A stretch of DNA of 64,000 bases. Origin: an uncultured Myxococcales bacterium. GTDB lineage: Bacteria > Myxococcota_A > Polyangia > Polyangiales > Polyangiaceae. Below, in pieces: positions 16,746-25,447 of the stretch. Under the pieces are notes generated by a model. That model was given only the letters and a program-made list of their open reading frames with translations. It was not told where the DNA came from and searched no databases. A program made the position numbers and the translations under genes. The first letter of the stretch is position 1; each line of letters opens with the position of its first letter. The stretch covers positions 124,001-188,000 of the forward strand of contig CALFEQ010000054.1 in NCBI GenBank assembly GCA_937949945.1, read 5' to 3'.

Positions 16746-17828
16746 ATGGCGAAGCGGGCTGGCGCGAAAGAAGCCACGAAGGCGGAGGTCCCCGCGCGCG
16801 AGGTCGATCCGGCCGCGCAGAGCGAGGACATCACCTTCGAGCGCTCGCTCCGGCCGCGGACGCTCGACGATTACGTCGGGCAGACGAAGCACAAGGAGAA
16901 CCTCCGCGTCTTCGTCGAGGCGGCGCGCCGGCGCGGCGAGCCGCTCGATCACCTGCTCCTCTCGGGACCTCCCGGCCTCGGCAAGACGACGCTCGCGCAG
17001 ATCCTCGCCCACGAGATGGGCGTCGAGCTGCACATGACGAACGGCCCCGTCGTCGAGCACAAGGGCGCGCTCGCGGGGATGCTCACGAAGCTCGGGAAGA
17101 ACGACATCCTCTTCATCGACGAGATCCATCGGCTGAATCCGGTCGTCGAGGAGAGCCTCTACCCGGCGATGGAGGACTTCCGCATCGACGTGATGACCGG
17201 AGACGGCGCGTTCGCCTCGTCGATCCAGGTCCCGCTGCACCCCTTCACGCTCATCGGCGCGACGACGCGTACGGGCCTGCTCACCGCGCCGCTCTTCTCG
17301 CGCTTCGGCCACATCATCCGGCTCGACTTCTATCCCGAGGAGGACCTCGCGCGGATCGTCCAGCGGAGCGCCTCGCTGCTGGGCGTTTCGATCGCCCCCG
17401 CCGCTGCGCTCGGGATCGCACGCCGCTCGCGCGGCACGCCGCGCGTGGCCAACCGCCTCCTGCGGCGCGTCCGCGATTTCGCGGAGGTGCTCGGCAGCGG
17501 CGCGATCGACGAGAGCATCGTCGCGCGCGCATGCGAGCGCCTCGACGTCGACGCGGCGGGGTTCGACGAGATGGACCGGCGCCTCCTCCGCGTGATCATC
17601 GAAGATTACGACGGCGGGCCGGTCGGCGTGGAGACGCTCGCGGCCGCGCTCGGCGAGCCGCGCGACACGATCGAGGACGTCTACGAGCCGTACCTCCTCC
17701 AACAGGGCTACATCGGCCGGACGCCGCGCGGCCGCGTCGCCACCCGGAAGGCCTACGAGCACCTGCGTTTGCCTTTCCCGGGCTCCGCCTCCTCGACGCC
17801 GAAGCAGAAGCCGCTCTTCGAGGAGTGA
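16746..17828 (+). CDS. ruvB: Holliday junction branch-migration ATPase RuvB
   Basis: This protein has 360 residues. RuvB is the hexameric AAA+ motor that drives RuvA-bound Holliday junctions. Visible signatures are FERSLRPRTLDDYVGQ (about 28-43), Walker A GPPGLGKT (74-81), Walker B DEIHRLN (about 124-130), sensor 1 GATTRTGLLTAPLFSRFG and the C-terminal winged-helix region with GYIGRTPRGRV. A charged N-terminal extension of about 25 residues and a short C-terminal tail make it slightly longer than E. coli RuvB. ruvA and ruvC are not adjacent. Confidence 0.97.
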   Translation: MAKRAGAKEATKAEVPAREVDPAAQSEDITFERSLRPRTLDDYVGQTKHKENLRVFVEAARRRGEPLDHLLLSGPPGLGKTTLAQILAHEMGVELHMTNGPVVEHKGALAGMLTKLGKNDILFIDEIHRLNPVVEESLYPAMEDFRIDVMTGDGAFASSIQVPLHPFTLIGATTRTGLLTAPLFSRFGHIIRLDFYPEEDLARIVQRSASLLGVSIAPAAALGIARRSRGTPRVANRLLRRVRDFAEVLGSGAIDESIVARACERLDVDAAGFDEMDRRLLRVIIEDYDGGPVGVETLAAALGEPRDTIEDVYEPYLLQQGYIGRTPRGRVATRKAYEHLRLPFPGSASSTPKQKPLFEE

Positions 17829-17895
17829 TCGGCGGGCGCGGGGCCCGAAGACCCACACCATTGCCTATTCGTTGCCGTCGGCTCTGCCGGACCGA

Positions 17896-17901
17896 TAGAC
17901 T
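17896..17901 (+). promoter_or_regulatory. Candidate -10 element (TAGACT), 6 nt from a GTG start
   Basis: TAGACT is followed by six bases and then the GTG of the REC-GAF-PAS gene, with no Shine-Dalgarno. This suggests a leaderless message. Confidence 0.4.
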
Positions 17902-17907
17902 CTGCTC

Positions 17908-20013
17908 GTGAGCGGCGGACCTATCTTGGTCGTCGATGACGACATGGTGAGCCGCCATGTCCTCGGGCAGGCGCTTGCCAAGGCCCAGCTCGACTACGTC
18001 GCGGTCGGGTCGGGGGCGGAAGCGCTCGCCCAGATCGAGAAGGTGCATCCCGCGATCGTCCTTCTCGATCTCGTGATGCCGCCGCCGGACGGCTACCAGA
18101 TCCTGCGCATCCTCCGGGCCCGGCCCGAGACCCGGGAGCTCCCGGTCGTGGTCCTGACGGCGCTCGACGCCGACGACGAGATCGCGAAGGCGTTCGAGGC
18201 GGGGGCGGACGACTTCTTGCGCAAGCCCTTCAAGCCGGTGGAGCTCGTCGCGCGCGTCCGCGGGCAGCTCCGCCTCCGCGCTGCGATGGAGCAGCTCGGC
18301 AAGAAGGAGAAGGACGCGCAGGTCGTGCTCGAGCTCACGCAGGCGCTCGCGTCGAACCTGGACTTCCGCGGCATCCTCTTCACCGTCGTCCAGCGCCTCG
18401 CCGAGGTCGCCAGGGTCGACCGCGTCTCGATCGTCCTCGTCCGCGACAACGAGAACATCGGCTACGTCGTCGCGGCCTCGGACGACGAGCACCTCCGCGA
18501 CCTGCCGATCGATCTCACGAAGTACCCCGAGATCCAGCAGGTGCTCGCGAGCAACAAGCCGTGCGTCATCGAAGACGCGGCGACGCACCCGCTCATGGAG
18601 ATCGCGCGCAGCTCGAAGCAGGGCGCGACGTTCTCCTCTCTGTGCATCCTGCCCATCCTCTACGAGGACAAACCGATGGGCGTCCTGTTCCTCCGCTCGA
18701 AGCGGCCGGGCGCCTTCGGGGAGCGGGAGGTCGCGCTCTGCCAGACGATCGCGAGCGCCATGGCGATCGCGCTGCGCAACGCGCGCGTGCTCCAGTCGCT
18801 GCGCGATCAGACGCAAAAGGTCACGGTCGCGCGGTTCGAGGCCGAGCGGCGGATGCGCTCGCTCCAGCGCTACGCGGACTTCTTCGAGAGCTCGGCGGAC
18901 GGCATCGTCGTCGTCGACCTCGAGGGGCGCCTGCTCTTCTCGAACCCGAAGGCGCGCGAGATCACCGGCTACGACGAGGAGGATCTCCGCGGCCGCAAGC
19001 TCGGGGACATCTTCGCCGACGAGGACGGCGCGCGCGCCCACGACCTGCGCAACGCCTTCCTCCAGGGCAAGTTCCCGAAGGACGTCGACATCCGCATCAA
19101 GACGAAGAGCGGAAAGCACGTCATCGTCAACGTGAACACCGCGGGCGTCCTGCGCGAAGAGGGCGCGGTCCTGGCGTCTTTCCGCGACGTCACGAGGCAG
19201 CGCGCCGTCGAGGCCGAGCTCGTCAACACGAAGGACTTCCTCCAGCGCGTCATCGACTCGTCGTTCGACGCGATCATCAGCTGCGACATGGAGGGGAAGA
19301 TCCTCCTCTTCAATCGCGCGGCCGAGCGCATCTACGGCCGGAGCTCCGCGGAGGTCGTCGGCACCGACGTCCGTACGCTCTATCCCGAGGGCACCGCCCA
19401 GGAGATCATGAGGCGCATCCGCGAGGGGGGCGGGCGCATCGAAGATCTGCAGATCACGATCATCGATGCCGCAGGGGAGGAGGTGCCCGTGTCCTTCGCA
19501 GGGGCCTTGATCATGGAGGGCGACACTCCGGTCGGGAGCGTCGGCATCTTCACGGATCTCCGCGAGAAGATGCACATGGAGCAGAAGCTCCAGCAGGCGC
19601 AGGAGCAGCTCCTCGCGCAGGAGCGCCAGGCGATCGTCGCCGAGCTCGCCGGCGCCGCGGCCCACGAGCTGAATCAGCCGCTCACGAGCGTCCGCAACTA
19701 CGCGACGCTGCTTCGTAGACTCTTGGAGGCGGGAACGCCCGCCAGCGCGGCCGCCGAGGTCATCGAGGGCGAAGCCGAGCGCATGGCGGAGATCGTCCGC
19801 AAGATCGGGAAGATCACGAAGTACGAGACGAAGAGCTACGTCGGGAAGCAGAAGATCCTCGATCTCGATCGAGCGAGTGAGGAGGGGGTTCCCGTCGCGC
19901 CGACCGCGAGCTTGGAGGGGAGCTCCTCCGGTCCGCTCACCGAGTCGCGGCGTGCGTCGGGTGACGAGGGGGGATGGGGCCTTCAAGTCCGAACGACCAG
20001 AGAACGGGAGTAG
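17908..20013 (+). CDS. REC-GAF-PAS-PAS-HisKA signalling protein without ATPase domain
   Basis: This protein has 701 residues. It has an N-terminal receiver (phospho-acceptor D54 in LLDLVMPPP, K106 in LRKPFKP), a GAF domain (about 130-300), two PAS domains (about 315-435 and 445-560), a coiled-coil linker and a HisKA-type dimerisation helix with the H-box AAHELNQPL (H586). After a second helix to about 650 the chain ends in a Ser/Gly-rich tail; there is no HATPase domain. It therefore cannot autophosphorylate by itself as a classical kinase. The downstream gene, 6 bp away, supplies HisKA plus HATPase, so trans-phosphorylation or hetero-dimerisation is plausible. Cytoplasmic; no TM segments. 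Confidence 0.9.
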   Translation: MSGGPILVVDDDMVSRHVLGQALAKAQLDYVAVGSGAEALAQIEKVHPAIVLLDLVMPPPDGYQILRILRARPETRELPVVVLTALDADDEIAKAFEAGADDFLRKPFKPVELVARVRGQLRLRAAMEQLGKKEKDAQVVLELTQALASNLDFRGILFTVVQRLAEVARVDRVSIVLVRDNENIGYVVAASDDEHLRDLPIDLTKYPEIQQVLASNKPCVIEDAATHPLMEIARSSKQGATFSSLCILPILYEDKPMGVLFLRSKRPGAFGEREVALCQTIASAMAIALRNARVLQSLRDQTQKVTVARFEAERRMRSLQRYADFFESSADGIVVVDLEGRLLFSNPKAREITGYDEEDLRGRKLGDIFADEDGARAHDLRNAFLQGKFPKDVDIRIKTKSGKHVIVNVNTAGVLREEGAVLASFRDVTRQRAVEAELVNTKDFLQRVIDSSFDAIISCDMEGKILLFNRAAERIYGRSSAEVVGTDVRTLYPEGTAQEIMRRIREGGGRIEDLQITIIDAAGEEVPVSFAGALIMEGDTPVGSVGIFTDLREKMHMEQKLQQAQEQLLAQERQAIVAELAGAAAHELNQPLTSVRNYATLLRRLLEAGTPASAAAEVIEGEAERMAEIVRKIGKITKYETKSYVGKQKILDLDRASEEGVPVAPTASLEGSSSGPLTESRRASGDEGGWGLQVRTTRERE

Positions 20014-20019
20014 GCCACG

Positions 20020-21291
20020 ATGGCGATATCTCACTCCGGCAAGGACGAGAACGACGCACAGGAGCGGGTGACCATCTCTTCGGTCCCCATCAGTCGCAAG
20101 GAGCGAGTCGGCGTCGTCTCGCTCGGGGTCGAGGCCGCGTGGCTCGACCGGCTCGTCGTCGCCGTATGCGAGATGCCCGTCGCCGATGGAGAGGCCGCCG
20201 TCGTCGAGTTCCTCGTCCGGGCGCTCAGCGAAATCTTCCCCGACTGCGGCGTCGGCGCCTGCTTCGTCCCGCAGCCGCCGTCCTCGCCGTCCACCCCCGA
20301 TCTCCCGCCTGCGGAGCAGCGCCTCTTCAAGTACGTCCCCGAGGGCGAGGAGGGGCGCGCGGTCGGGATGGACCCGACGCGCCTCTTTCCCGGCTACCAA
20401 TACGAGCGCGTCCTCGAGGTGGAGGAGGGATCGACGACGCTCCACCTCGCCTCGGACGATCCGCAGCTCGAGCAAGACGGCTCGCCGAGGATGCACGTCG
20501 CGCGTCGCGCCGCGTTGGCCATGACCCGCGGCCTCGCCTTCGCACGCAGCCATGCCCGCGCCACCGCCGACGCGAAGGAGCTCCGCGCGCTGAGCTCGCA
20601 CATGATGCAGGCCGAGAAGCTCGCGAGCCTCGGTCAGCTCGCCGCCGGCGTCGTCCACGAGCTCAACAACCCGCTCACGTCGATCGTCGCGTACACCGAT
20701 TGGCTCATTCGCAAGCACGGGCCGAACGGCGACCCGGACAGCCTCGAGCGCCTGCGCCGGATCAGCGAGTCGTCCTCGCGCATCCTCCGGTTCACGCGCG
20801 ATCTCGTCGCCTACGCCCGGCCTTCGAGCGAGGTGCCGGTGCCGGTCGCGATCCACAACGTCATCGAGCAGGCGCTCGCGTTCTGCGAGCACGTCATCGC
20901 CGAGCACGGCGCGACCGTCGAGCGAGGCTTCGCCGAGTCCCTCCCGCCGGTGAAAGGGATGCCGGAGCAGCTCGCCCAGGTGTTCGTCAACCTGTTCACG
21001 AACGCCTGCCACGCGATGCCGAAGACCGGCGGGCGCCTCATCATCAAGAGCGAGCTTTCGTCCGACGGCCGCGTGGTCGTGATCGTGGAGGACAACGGCC
21101 ACGGCATCGCGAACGAGCACTACGCCGCGATCTTCACGCCGTTCTTCACGACGAAGGGCGACGGGCGCGGCACCGGCCTGGGCCTGTCCATCGTGCGCAA
21201 CATCATGGACAACCACAAAGCGGAGATCCGCGCCGAGCGCGGCTCGGAGGGCGGAGCGCGCTTCGTCCTGACGTTCCCGGCGGGAACGTGA
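20020..21291 (+). CDS. Sensor histidine kinase (HisKA-HATPase)
   Basis: This protein has 423 residues. The N-terminal 185 residues form an input region of unknown type, perhaps a degenerate GAF. HisKA follows, with phospho-acceptor H213 in VVHELNNPL, and then a complete HATPase domain: N-box VNLFTNACHAMP (about 325-336), G1 DNGHGI, F-box FTPFFTTK and G2 GTGLGLS (about 385). It is soluble. The gene starts 6 bp after the REC-GAF-PAS protein and is presumably co-transcribed. The H-boxes of the two proteins are very similar (HELNQPLTS and HELNNPLTS), which fits partner recognition. A heptad repeat array lies 22 bp after its stop. Confidence 0.92.
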   Translation: MAISHSGKDENDAQERVTISSVPISRKERVGVVSLGVEAAWLDRLVVAVCEMPVADGEAAVVEFLVRALSEIFPDCGVGACFVPQPPSSPSTPDLPPAEQRLFKYVPEGEEGRAVGMDPTRLFPGYQYERVLEVEEGSTTLHLASDDPQLEQDGSPRMHVARRAALAMTRGLAFARSHARATADAKELRALSSHMMQAEKLASLGQLAAGVVHELNNPLTSIVAYTDWLIRKHGPNGDPDSLERLRRISESSSRILRFTRDLVAYARPSSEVPVPVAIHNVIEQALAFCEHVIAEHGATVERGFAESLPPVKGMPEQLAQVFVNLFTNACHAMPKTGGRLIIKSELSSDGRVVVIVEDNGHGIANEHYAAIFTPFFTTKGDGRGTGLGLSIVRNIMDNHKAEIRAERGSEGGARFVLTFPAGT

Positions 21292-21313
21292 TTCCGCGTG
21301 TTTTGCGCGGAAT

Positions 21314-21344
21314 CAGTCCTCGGTCCTCGGTCCTCAGTCCTCAG
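21314..21344 (+). repeat. Heptad array 2 (CAGTCCT/CGGTCCT)
   Basis: Four 7-bp units plus three bases, 22 bp after the histidine kinase stop and 6 bp before the 3' end of the Uma2 gene. It is complementary to the GGACTGA array at 22198-22229. Confidence 0.9.
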
Positions 21345-21350
21345 CAAGAG

Positions 21351-21923
21351 CTACTCGTCGCCGAAGAACGAGCCTACGGCGATCTCGATGGCTTCGAACG
21401 GCTCCGCACGGACCGTCTCGCCGCGTGCGGCGCGCAGCGCGATGAGATAGCCGTCCGGCGTCCAGCGGTGGGCGGTGAGCGTCTCGGTGTCGGGATCGAC
21501 GATCCAGTAATGAGGGATCCCGGCTTTTTGGTACGTGACGAGCTTGTCGACGAGATCGGTCTTTGCGTTCGACGCGGAGAGCACCTCGCAGACCCAGTCC
21601 GGCCGGACCCGGACGGGACGTCCCCGCGGACGCTCCGGCATGTGATCGCGTCGCCAACCCACGAGGTCGGGACGGTAGACCTCGTGCTCCGAGAGCTCGA
21701 CCTCCACCTCGACGAGGATCCACCAGCCGCCGGGCCCCTTGGGACCGCCGGGCGGCCCGTGAAACCGCGAGCGGAGCGTCGCCGCCAGGCTCGCCTGGGC
21801 ATCGCCGTGCTCGGCGCTCGGCTCGGCCTTGTGAACGACGACGCCGCGAACGACCTCGCAAGGCGCATCGCCCAGAGCAGCGAGCGTCTCCCACGTCGCG
21901 AGCGGCTTCGACGCAGCGGACAT
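21351..21923 (-). CDS. Uma2-family (PD-(D/E)XK nuclease fold) protein
   Basis: This protein has 190 residues. It matches the Uma2 family: EVYRPDLVGW (about 79-88), the catalytic-type segment DWVCEVLSAS (about 109-118), then K in KTDLVDKLVTYQKAGIPHYWIVDP, the signature block of the family. The fold is that of restriction-like endonucleases, but the biological substrate of Uma2 proteins is unknown; they are abundant in cyanobacteria and some other groups. The gene stands alone, antisense to its neighbours, and is bracketed on both sides by heptanucleotide arrays, which makes it look like an inserted cassette. TAGACT lies six bases before the ATG. Confidence 0.9.
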   Translation of the reverse strand: MSAASKPLATWETLAALGDAPCEVVRGVVVHKAEPSAEHGDAQASLAATLRSRFHGPPGGPKGPGGWWILVEVEVELSEHEVYRPDLVGWRRDHMPERPRGRPVRVRPDWVCEVLSASNAKTDLVDKLVTYQKAGIPHYWIVDPDTETLTAHRWTPDGYLIALRAARGETVRAEPFEAIEIAVGSFFGDE

Positions 21924-21929
21924 GCCCCG

Positions 21930-21935
21930 AGTCTA
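21930..21935 (-). promoter_or_regulatory. Candidate -10 element (TAGACT), 6 nt from the Uma2 start codon
   Basis: On the minus strand TAGACT is followed by six bases and then ATG. The same hexamer and spacing occur before the gene at 17908. Confidence 0.4.
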
Positions 21936-21943
21936 GCGCCTGC

Positions 21944-21989
21944 TCGGGTCTCGGGCCCCGGGCCTCTCTTCGAATCCTCAGTCCTCAGC
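21944..21989 (+). repeat. Heptad array 3 (degenerate: TCGGGTC/TCGGGCC/TCAGTCC)
   Basis: About five units in 7-bp phase with one degenerate stretch, just upstream of the Uma2 promoter. The rest of the 306-bp spacer (21924-22229) holds arrays 3 and 4 and no gene that I can support. Confidence 0.7.
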
Positions 21990-22160
21990 AATGAGGGCTC
22001 GTGCGTCTCGGCGCCGTATCGCGAGCCCTTGCGAGTCGTCGAGTCTTCGCGTGCTTCGTCGCAACGCTGCTCGGCCAGCCGATGTGTTCTTTCAATCGCG
22101 AGACGGTGGCACGATGGAAGTGGACCGCGAAGCGCTGGATGAACGGCGGAGGATGACCTG

Positions 22161-22229
22161 CCGAGGCCCGAGGCCTGAGGCCTCGGGCCTTGACCGACCG
22201 AGGACTGAGGACTGAGGACTGAGGTCTGG
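22161..22229 (+). repeat. Heptad array 4 (CCGAGGC/CTGAGGC then CTGAGGA)
   Basis: About nine units in two blocks. The last unit (CTGAGGT) ends 4 bp before the ATG at 22230, so the GAGG of the repeat sits at Shine-Dalgarno distance. Confidence 0.9.
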
Positions 22230-23024
22230 ATGCTCCCCCGCCTGCACCTGTTCGAGTTCAACGACGCGCCCGGCGTGCCCGGGTTCGTCAAGGACACCAT
22301 CATCGAGTCGTTGAGCCGGATGCTCGCGTGGGGACGCCTGCTTCGTGGTCTCGTCGGGCCGTTTTACGACTTCGTCCGCAAGGCAGGGGTGACCGAGGTT
22401 CTCGACGTCTGCGCCGGCGCGGGCGGGCCGGCGGGGATTCTCGTCGACGAGCTGCTCGCCGCCGGCGTCACGCCGCCGCGCTTCGTGCTGACGGATCTGA
22501 ACCCGCAGGTCGAGAGCTGGGCCGCGCTCAAGCGCCGGCATCCTCGGTACATCGACTTCGTGCCCGAGCCGGTCGATGCCACGCGTCTGCCACCCGAGCT
22601 CGCGCGCGGCCGGGGCGCCGTCGTCATCAATGCTCTGCATCACTTCCGCCCGGAGCTCGCCTCGCGCATCCTCTGCTCGCTCGCCGAGGGCTCCGCGGGC
22701 GTCTTCGTGGCCGAGCCGTTCGAGCGGACGCCGCTCGGCTTCGCGCTGATGGCGCCCAAGGGCGTGCCCGCCCTCCTCGTGAACCCGATCCTCTCGCCGA
22801 GAGACAACTTCAAGAAGGCGGTCTTCACGTGGTTCACGCCTCTGGCCATCGGGGTGTCGATCTGGGACGGCTTCGTGAGCACGTTGCGCATCTACTCGGA
22901 GCTCGACCTGCGGGCGCTCGTCGCGCCGCTCGCGCGCGAGATCGAGTTCTCGTACGGCCATTACCCGGTCGGGCGCTTCGGGCGCGGGTACTGGTTCCGC
23001 GGGACGAGGCGGGCGGCGTCGTGA
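22230..23024 (+). CDS. Class I SAM-dependent methyltransferase
   Basis: This protein has 264 residues with a Rossmann-type SAM-binding motif I (EVLDVCAGAGGPAG, about 51-64), an acidic end of beta-2 (VLTDLNP, about 86-92) and a VINALHHF region (motif IV/post-I). The substrate is not evident. There is a hydrophobic stretch (about 210-225) but no clear TM or signal peptide. The start codon abuts a heptad array whose GAGG could serve as ribosome-binding site. The gene ends 18 bp before the convergent cupin lipoprotein gene. Confidence 0.85.
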   Translation: MLPRLHLFEFNDAPGVPGFVKDTIIESLSRMLAWGRLLRGLVGPFYDFVRKAGVTEVLDVCAGAGGPAGILVDELLAAGVTPPRFVLTDLNPQVESWAALKRRHPRYIDFVPEPVDATRLPPELARGRGAVVINALHHFRPELASRILCSLAEGSAGVFVAEPFERTPLGFALMAPKGVPALLVNPILSPRDNFKKAVFTWFTPLAIGVSIWDGFVSTLRIYSELDLRALVAPLAREIEFSYGHYPVGRFGRGYWFRGTRRAAS

Positions 23025-23042
23025 GCCGCCGCCGCGCAAGCG

Positions 23043-23615
23043 TCACTCGGTCGTCTTGCCGTCGAACTCCTCGGTGTCTCTCTCGGCGTCGGCACGCGTG
23101 CGATGGACGACCCCGTCGCGGTGGTGCGGCGGCGCGTAGAGCGTGTAGAGCTTGAGCGGCTCGTCGCCTCGGTTGACGACGTCGTGCTTCGCTCCGGCCG
23201 GGATGACGATCGCGGAGCCCGGGCCGATGGGGCTCGGCACGTCGTCGATGACCACCTCGCCCGTGCCCGTCTCGACGCGGATGAACTGATCGGTGTCTTC
23301 GTGCGTCTCGAGCCCGATGCGATCGCCGGGAGGGATGGCCATGAGCACGAGCTGGAGGTTCTTCGCCGTGTAGACCACGCGCCGGAAGTCTTCGTTCCGC
23401 TCCGTGATCGCGTGGATGTCGTCCACGAACCCTCGCATGACCTTGCCCTCTTCTCCGGTCTGCTCACCGGTTCCCGTGGCGCCCGGGAGGCGCGCAGTGG
23501 TCCGACCCTCGGTCGCGGTGTCACGCTCGGCCTGTGCGTCCGCACCACGATCGCACGCGAGCGTAGCCAGCGCAGCGACGACCACCGCAACGAGCTTCAC
23601 GTTGCAACGGCGCAT
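23043..23615 (-). CDS. Cupin-domain lipoprotein
   Basis: This is a lipoprotein of 190 residues (lipobox LATLAC, Cys near 21). The cupin barrel (about 80-165) has motif 1 (PGDRIGLETHEDTDQF with His and Asp ligands) and motif 2 (GPGSAIVIPAGAKHDVVN). Extracytoplasmic cupins of this type bind a metal or small ligand; the reaction is unknown. I start it at the ATG at 23615, where GAGGAGAGTGAC precedes it, rather than 10 codons upstream. Residues 25-60 are low-complexity linker. Confidence 0.85.
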   Translation of the reverse strand: MRRCNVKLVAVVVAALATLACDRGADAQAERDTATEGRTTARLPGATGTGEQTGEEGKVMRGFVDDIHAITERNEDFRRVVYTAKNLQLVLMAIPPGDRIGLETHEDTDQFIRVETGTGEVVIDDVPSPIGPGSAIVIPAGAKHDVVNRGDEPLKLYTLYAPPHHRDGVVHRTRADAERDTEEFDGKTTE

Positions 23616-23746
23616 GTCACTCTCCTCACGCCCCACGAGGTGCAAGCCCGGTACCGTGTCCGAGCCTTCGCCGCTGCGCTCGACCGGGCGACGGCGAGCG
23701 CGGCCTGTCGCGGAGCTCGGGCGGCGCGCGGTGGTCGCTCGCGTCG

Positions 23747-25294
23747 TCAGGCGCCGAGGCGGTAGACGCGCTCGAAGCCTTCGTCGAGGTTGCGGATCGT
23801 GACGGCGACGATGCCGTGCTCGTCGAGGACGTACTCCTCCTCGATGCGCGGTCCCGCGCGGTCGAAGCGCTCGACGCGGACGTCGTCGAGCGCGCCGCCG
23901 ACGAGGCTGCGATCGAACGGGAACAGCACGTCACCGGAGAAGACCATGTGCCCGCGCGGCTTGCCGTCGTCGCTCATCCCGCTGCACTCGAGGAAGCGGA
24001 AGTGCCCGACGTTGTGCGCCGCGCGGTAGCGGCGCCGGCAGGCGACGCGGGCTCCGCCCGAGGAGGGGAGCACCGTGTCCGGGGTGAAGATCGGGTCGAA
24101 CGTGATCTCGCTCCCGGCGTGCGCCTCGCGGAACACGCCGAACGTCCGCGAGTAGCGGTCGACGAGCTCGAAGCCCGCGGCTTCGTCGCACGCGATGGCG
24201 AGGCCGATCGCGATCGCGGCCGAGGCGTACGGCGATCGATGCACGCGCCTGCCGTACCGCTGGCGGAGCATCCGGCCGACGATCGGCAGCTCGCTTCCGC
24301 CGCCGACGACGTAGATCCCGGCGATGTCGTCGCGCATCGCGCCCTGCTCGCCGCCCTCGGCATCCGCGAGGCGCGTCATCACGGGGAGCATCGCGTCGAT
24401 CGACCGCTCGACGAGCGGACTGCACGCCTCGTAGATCTCCGCGACGGGGAGCGTGACCTCGGGGACCGGCGCGGCCTCGCCGAGGGCGGCCTCGAGGTCG
24501 ATGCTCGTCTTCTTCGAGCTCGGGTTCAGGCGCTCCTTCGCGTCGCGACACTGATCGCGCAGCCGCGACAGGGAGACGGGGTCGAGCGCCTTCTTGTCGA
24601 GCTTCGCACGCTCGAGGACGAGGTCGACGATGACCTCGTCGAAGTCGTCGCCGCCGAGCTCGTTGATGCCCGCGGTCGCGAGGACCTCGTGGCTCACGCC
24701 CTGCATCCGGACGAGCGAGGCGTCGAACGTGCCGCCGCCGAGATCGTAGACGACGACGTGATCGCGCTTCGACGTGAGGGTGTTGCGGTGGCGATGCGTG
24801 TACTCGAAGCCGGCGGCGGACGGCTCGTTCAACATCGCGAGCGGGGAGAGCTCGGCGCGGCGGAAGGCGTCGAGCGTCAGCAGGCGCTGCGCGCCCGATG
24901 CGTTGGCGGGGACCGCGACGACCGACTCGATGGGGCCGGCCCGGAGCTCCTCGGCGAGGGTCGAGCGAACGAGCACGGCGTCGCGGACGTACGCGAAGAA
25001 GCGCGTGAGGAGGTCGCCGAGCGTGACCGACACCGAGCCGATTCGGACCTCGCGGCCCGGCGTCGCGTCGGCGCTCGCGAGGAGGCGCTTGAAGGAGCGC
25101 ACGACGCACGCGCGCTCACCGGCCGCGAGCGCGTCGAAGCCGAAGCGGAGACGACCTTGCTCCTCGGCGACGATCGACGGAATCCAGTCGTGGGAGTCGC
25201 CTGCGTCGTCGACGAACGCGAGGACGGGGTAGTTGCCGCGGTCCGCGCAGGCCACGACGGTGCGTGTCGTCCCGAAATCGATCCCGAGTCTCAA
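23747..25294 (-). CDS. Hsp70 (DnaK)-like ATPase
   Basis: This protein has 515 residues and an actin/Hsp70 nucleotide-binding domain: phosphate 1 loop IDFGTTRTVVA (about 4-14), NEPSAAGFEYTH (about 155-166), phosphate 2 VYDLGGGTFDASLVR (about 181-195), and adenosine motif IYVVGGGSELPIVGRM (about 318-333). The C-terminal 120 residues form a short beta-rich region rather than the full DnaK substrate-binding domain plus lid. The start is TTG with a good Shine-Dalgarno (GAGGAGGG). It has no co-encoded DnaJ or GrpE. Function is unknown beyond ATP-dependent chaperone or scaffold activity. Confidence 0.9.
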   Translation of the reverse strand: MRLGIDFGTTRTVVACADRGNYPVLAFVDDAGDSHDWIPSIVAEEQGRLRFGFDALAAGERACVVRSFKRLLASADATPGREVRIGSVSVTLGDLLTRFFAYVRDAVLVRSTLAEELRAGPIESVVAVPANASGAQRLLTLDAFRRAELSPLAMLNEPSAAGFEYTHRHRNTLTSKRDHVVVYDLGGGTFDASLVRMQGVSHEVLATAGINELGGDDFDEVIVDLVLERAKLDKKALDPVSLSRLRDQCRDAKERLNPSSKKTSIDLEAALGEAAPVPEVTLPVAEIYEACSPLVERSIDAMLPVMTRLADAEGGEQGAMRDDIAGIYVVGGGSELPIVGRMLRQRYGRRVHRSPYASAAIAIGLAIACDEAAGFELVDRYSRTFGVFREAHAGSEITFDPIFTPDTVLPSSGGARVACRRRYRAAHNVGHFRFLECSGMSDDGKPRGHMVFSGDVLFPFDRSLVGGALDDVRVERFDRAGPRIEEEYVLDEHGIVAVTIRNLDEGFERVYRLGA

Positions 25295-25447
25295 CGTGAG
25301 CCCTCCTCGTCGCTCGAGGCGCCCGGGCGGCCGATACGTGCTTCCGGTCGCCGGGGGTCGGCCCGATACAGCACAGTCGGCCGAACGTGGGCAAGAACTC
25401 GTGGGTTTCGACGCGCTCGACGGCTCGCGCGGACCGAAGGATTTCTC

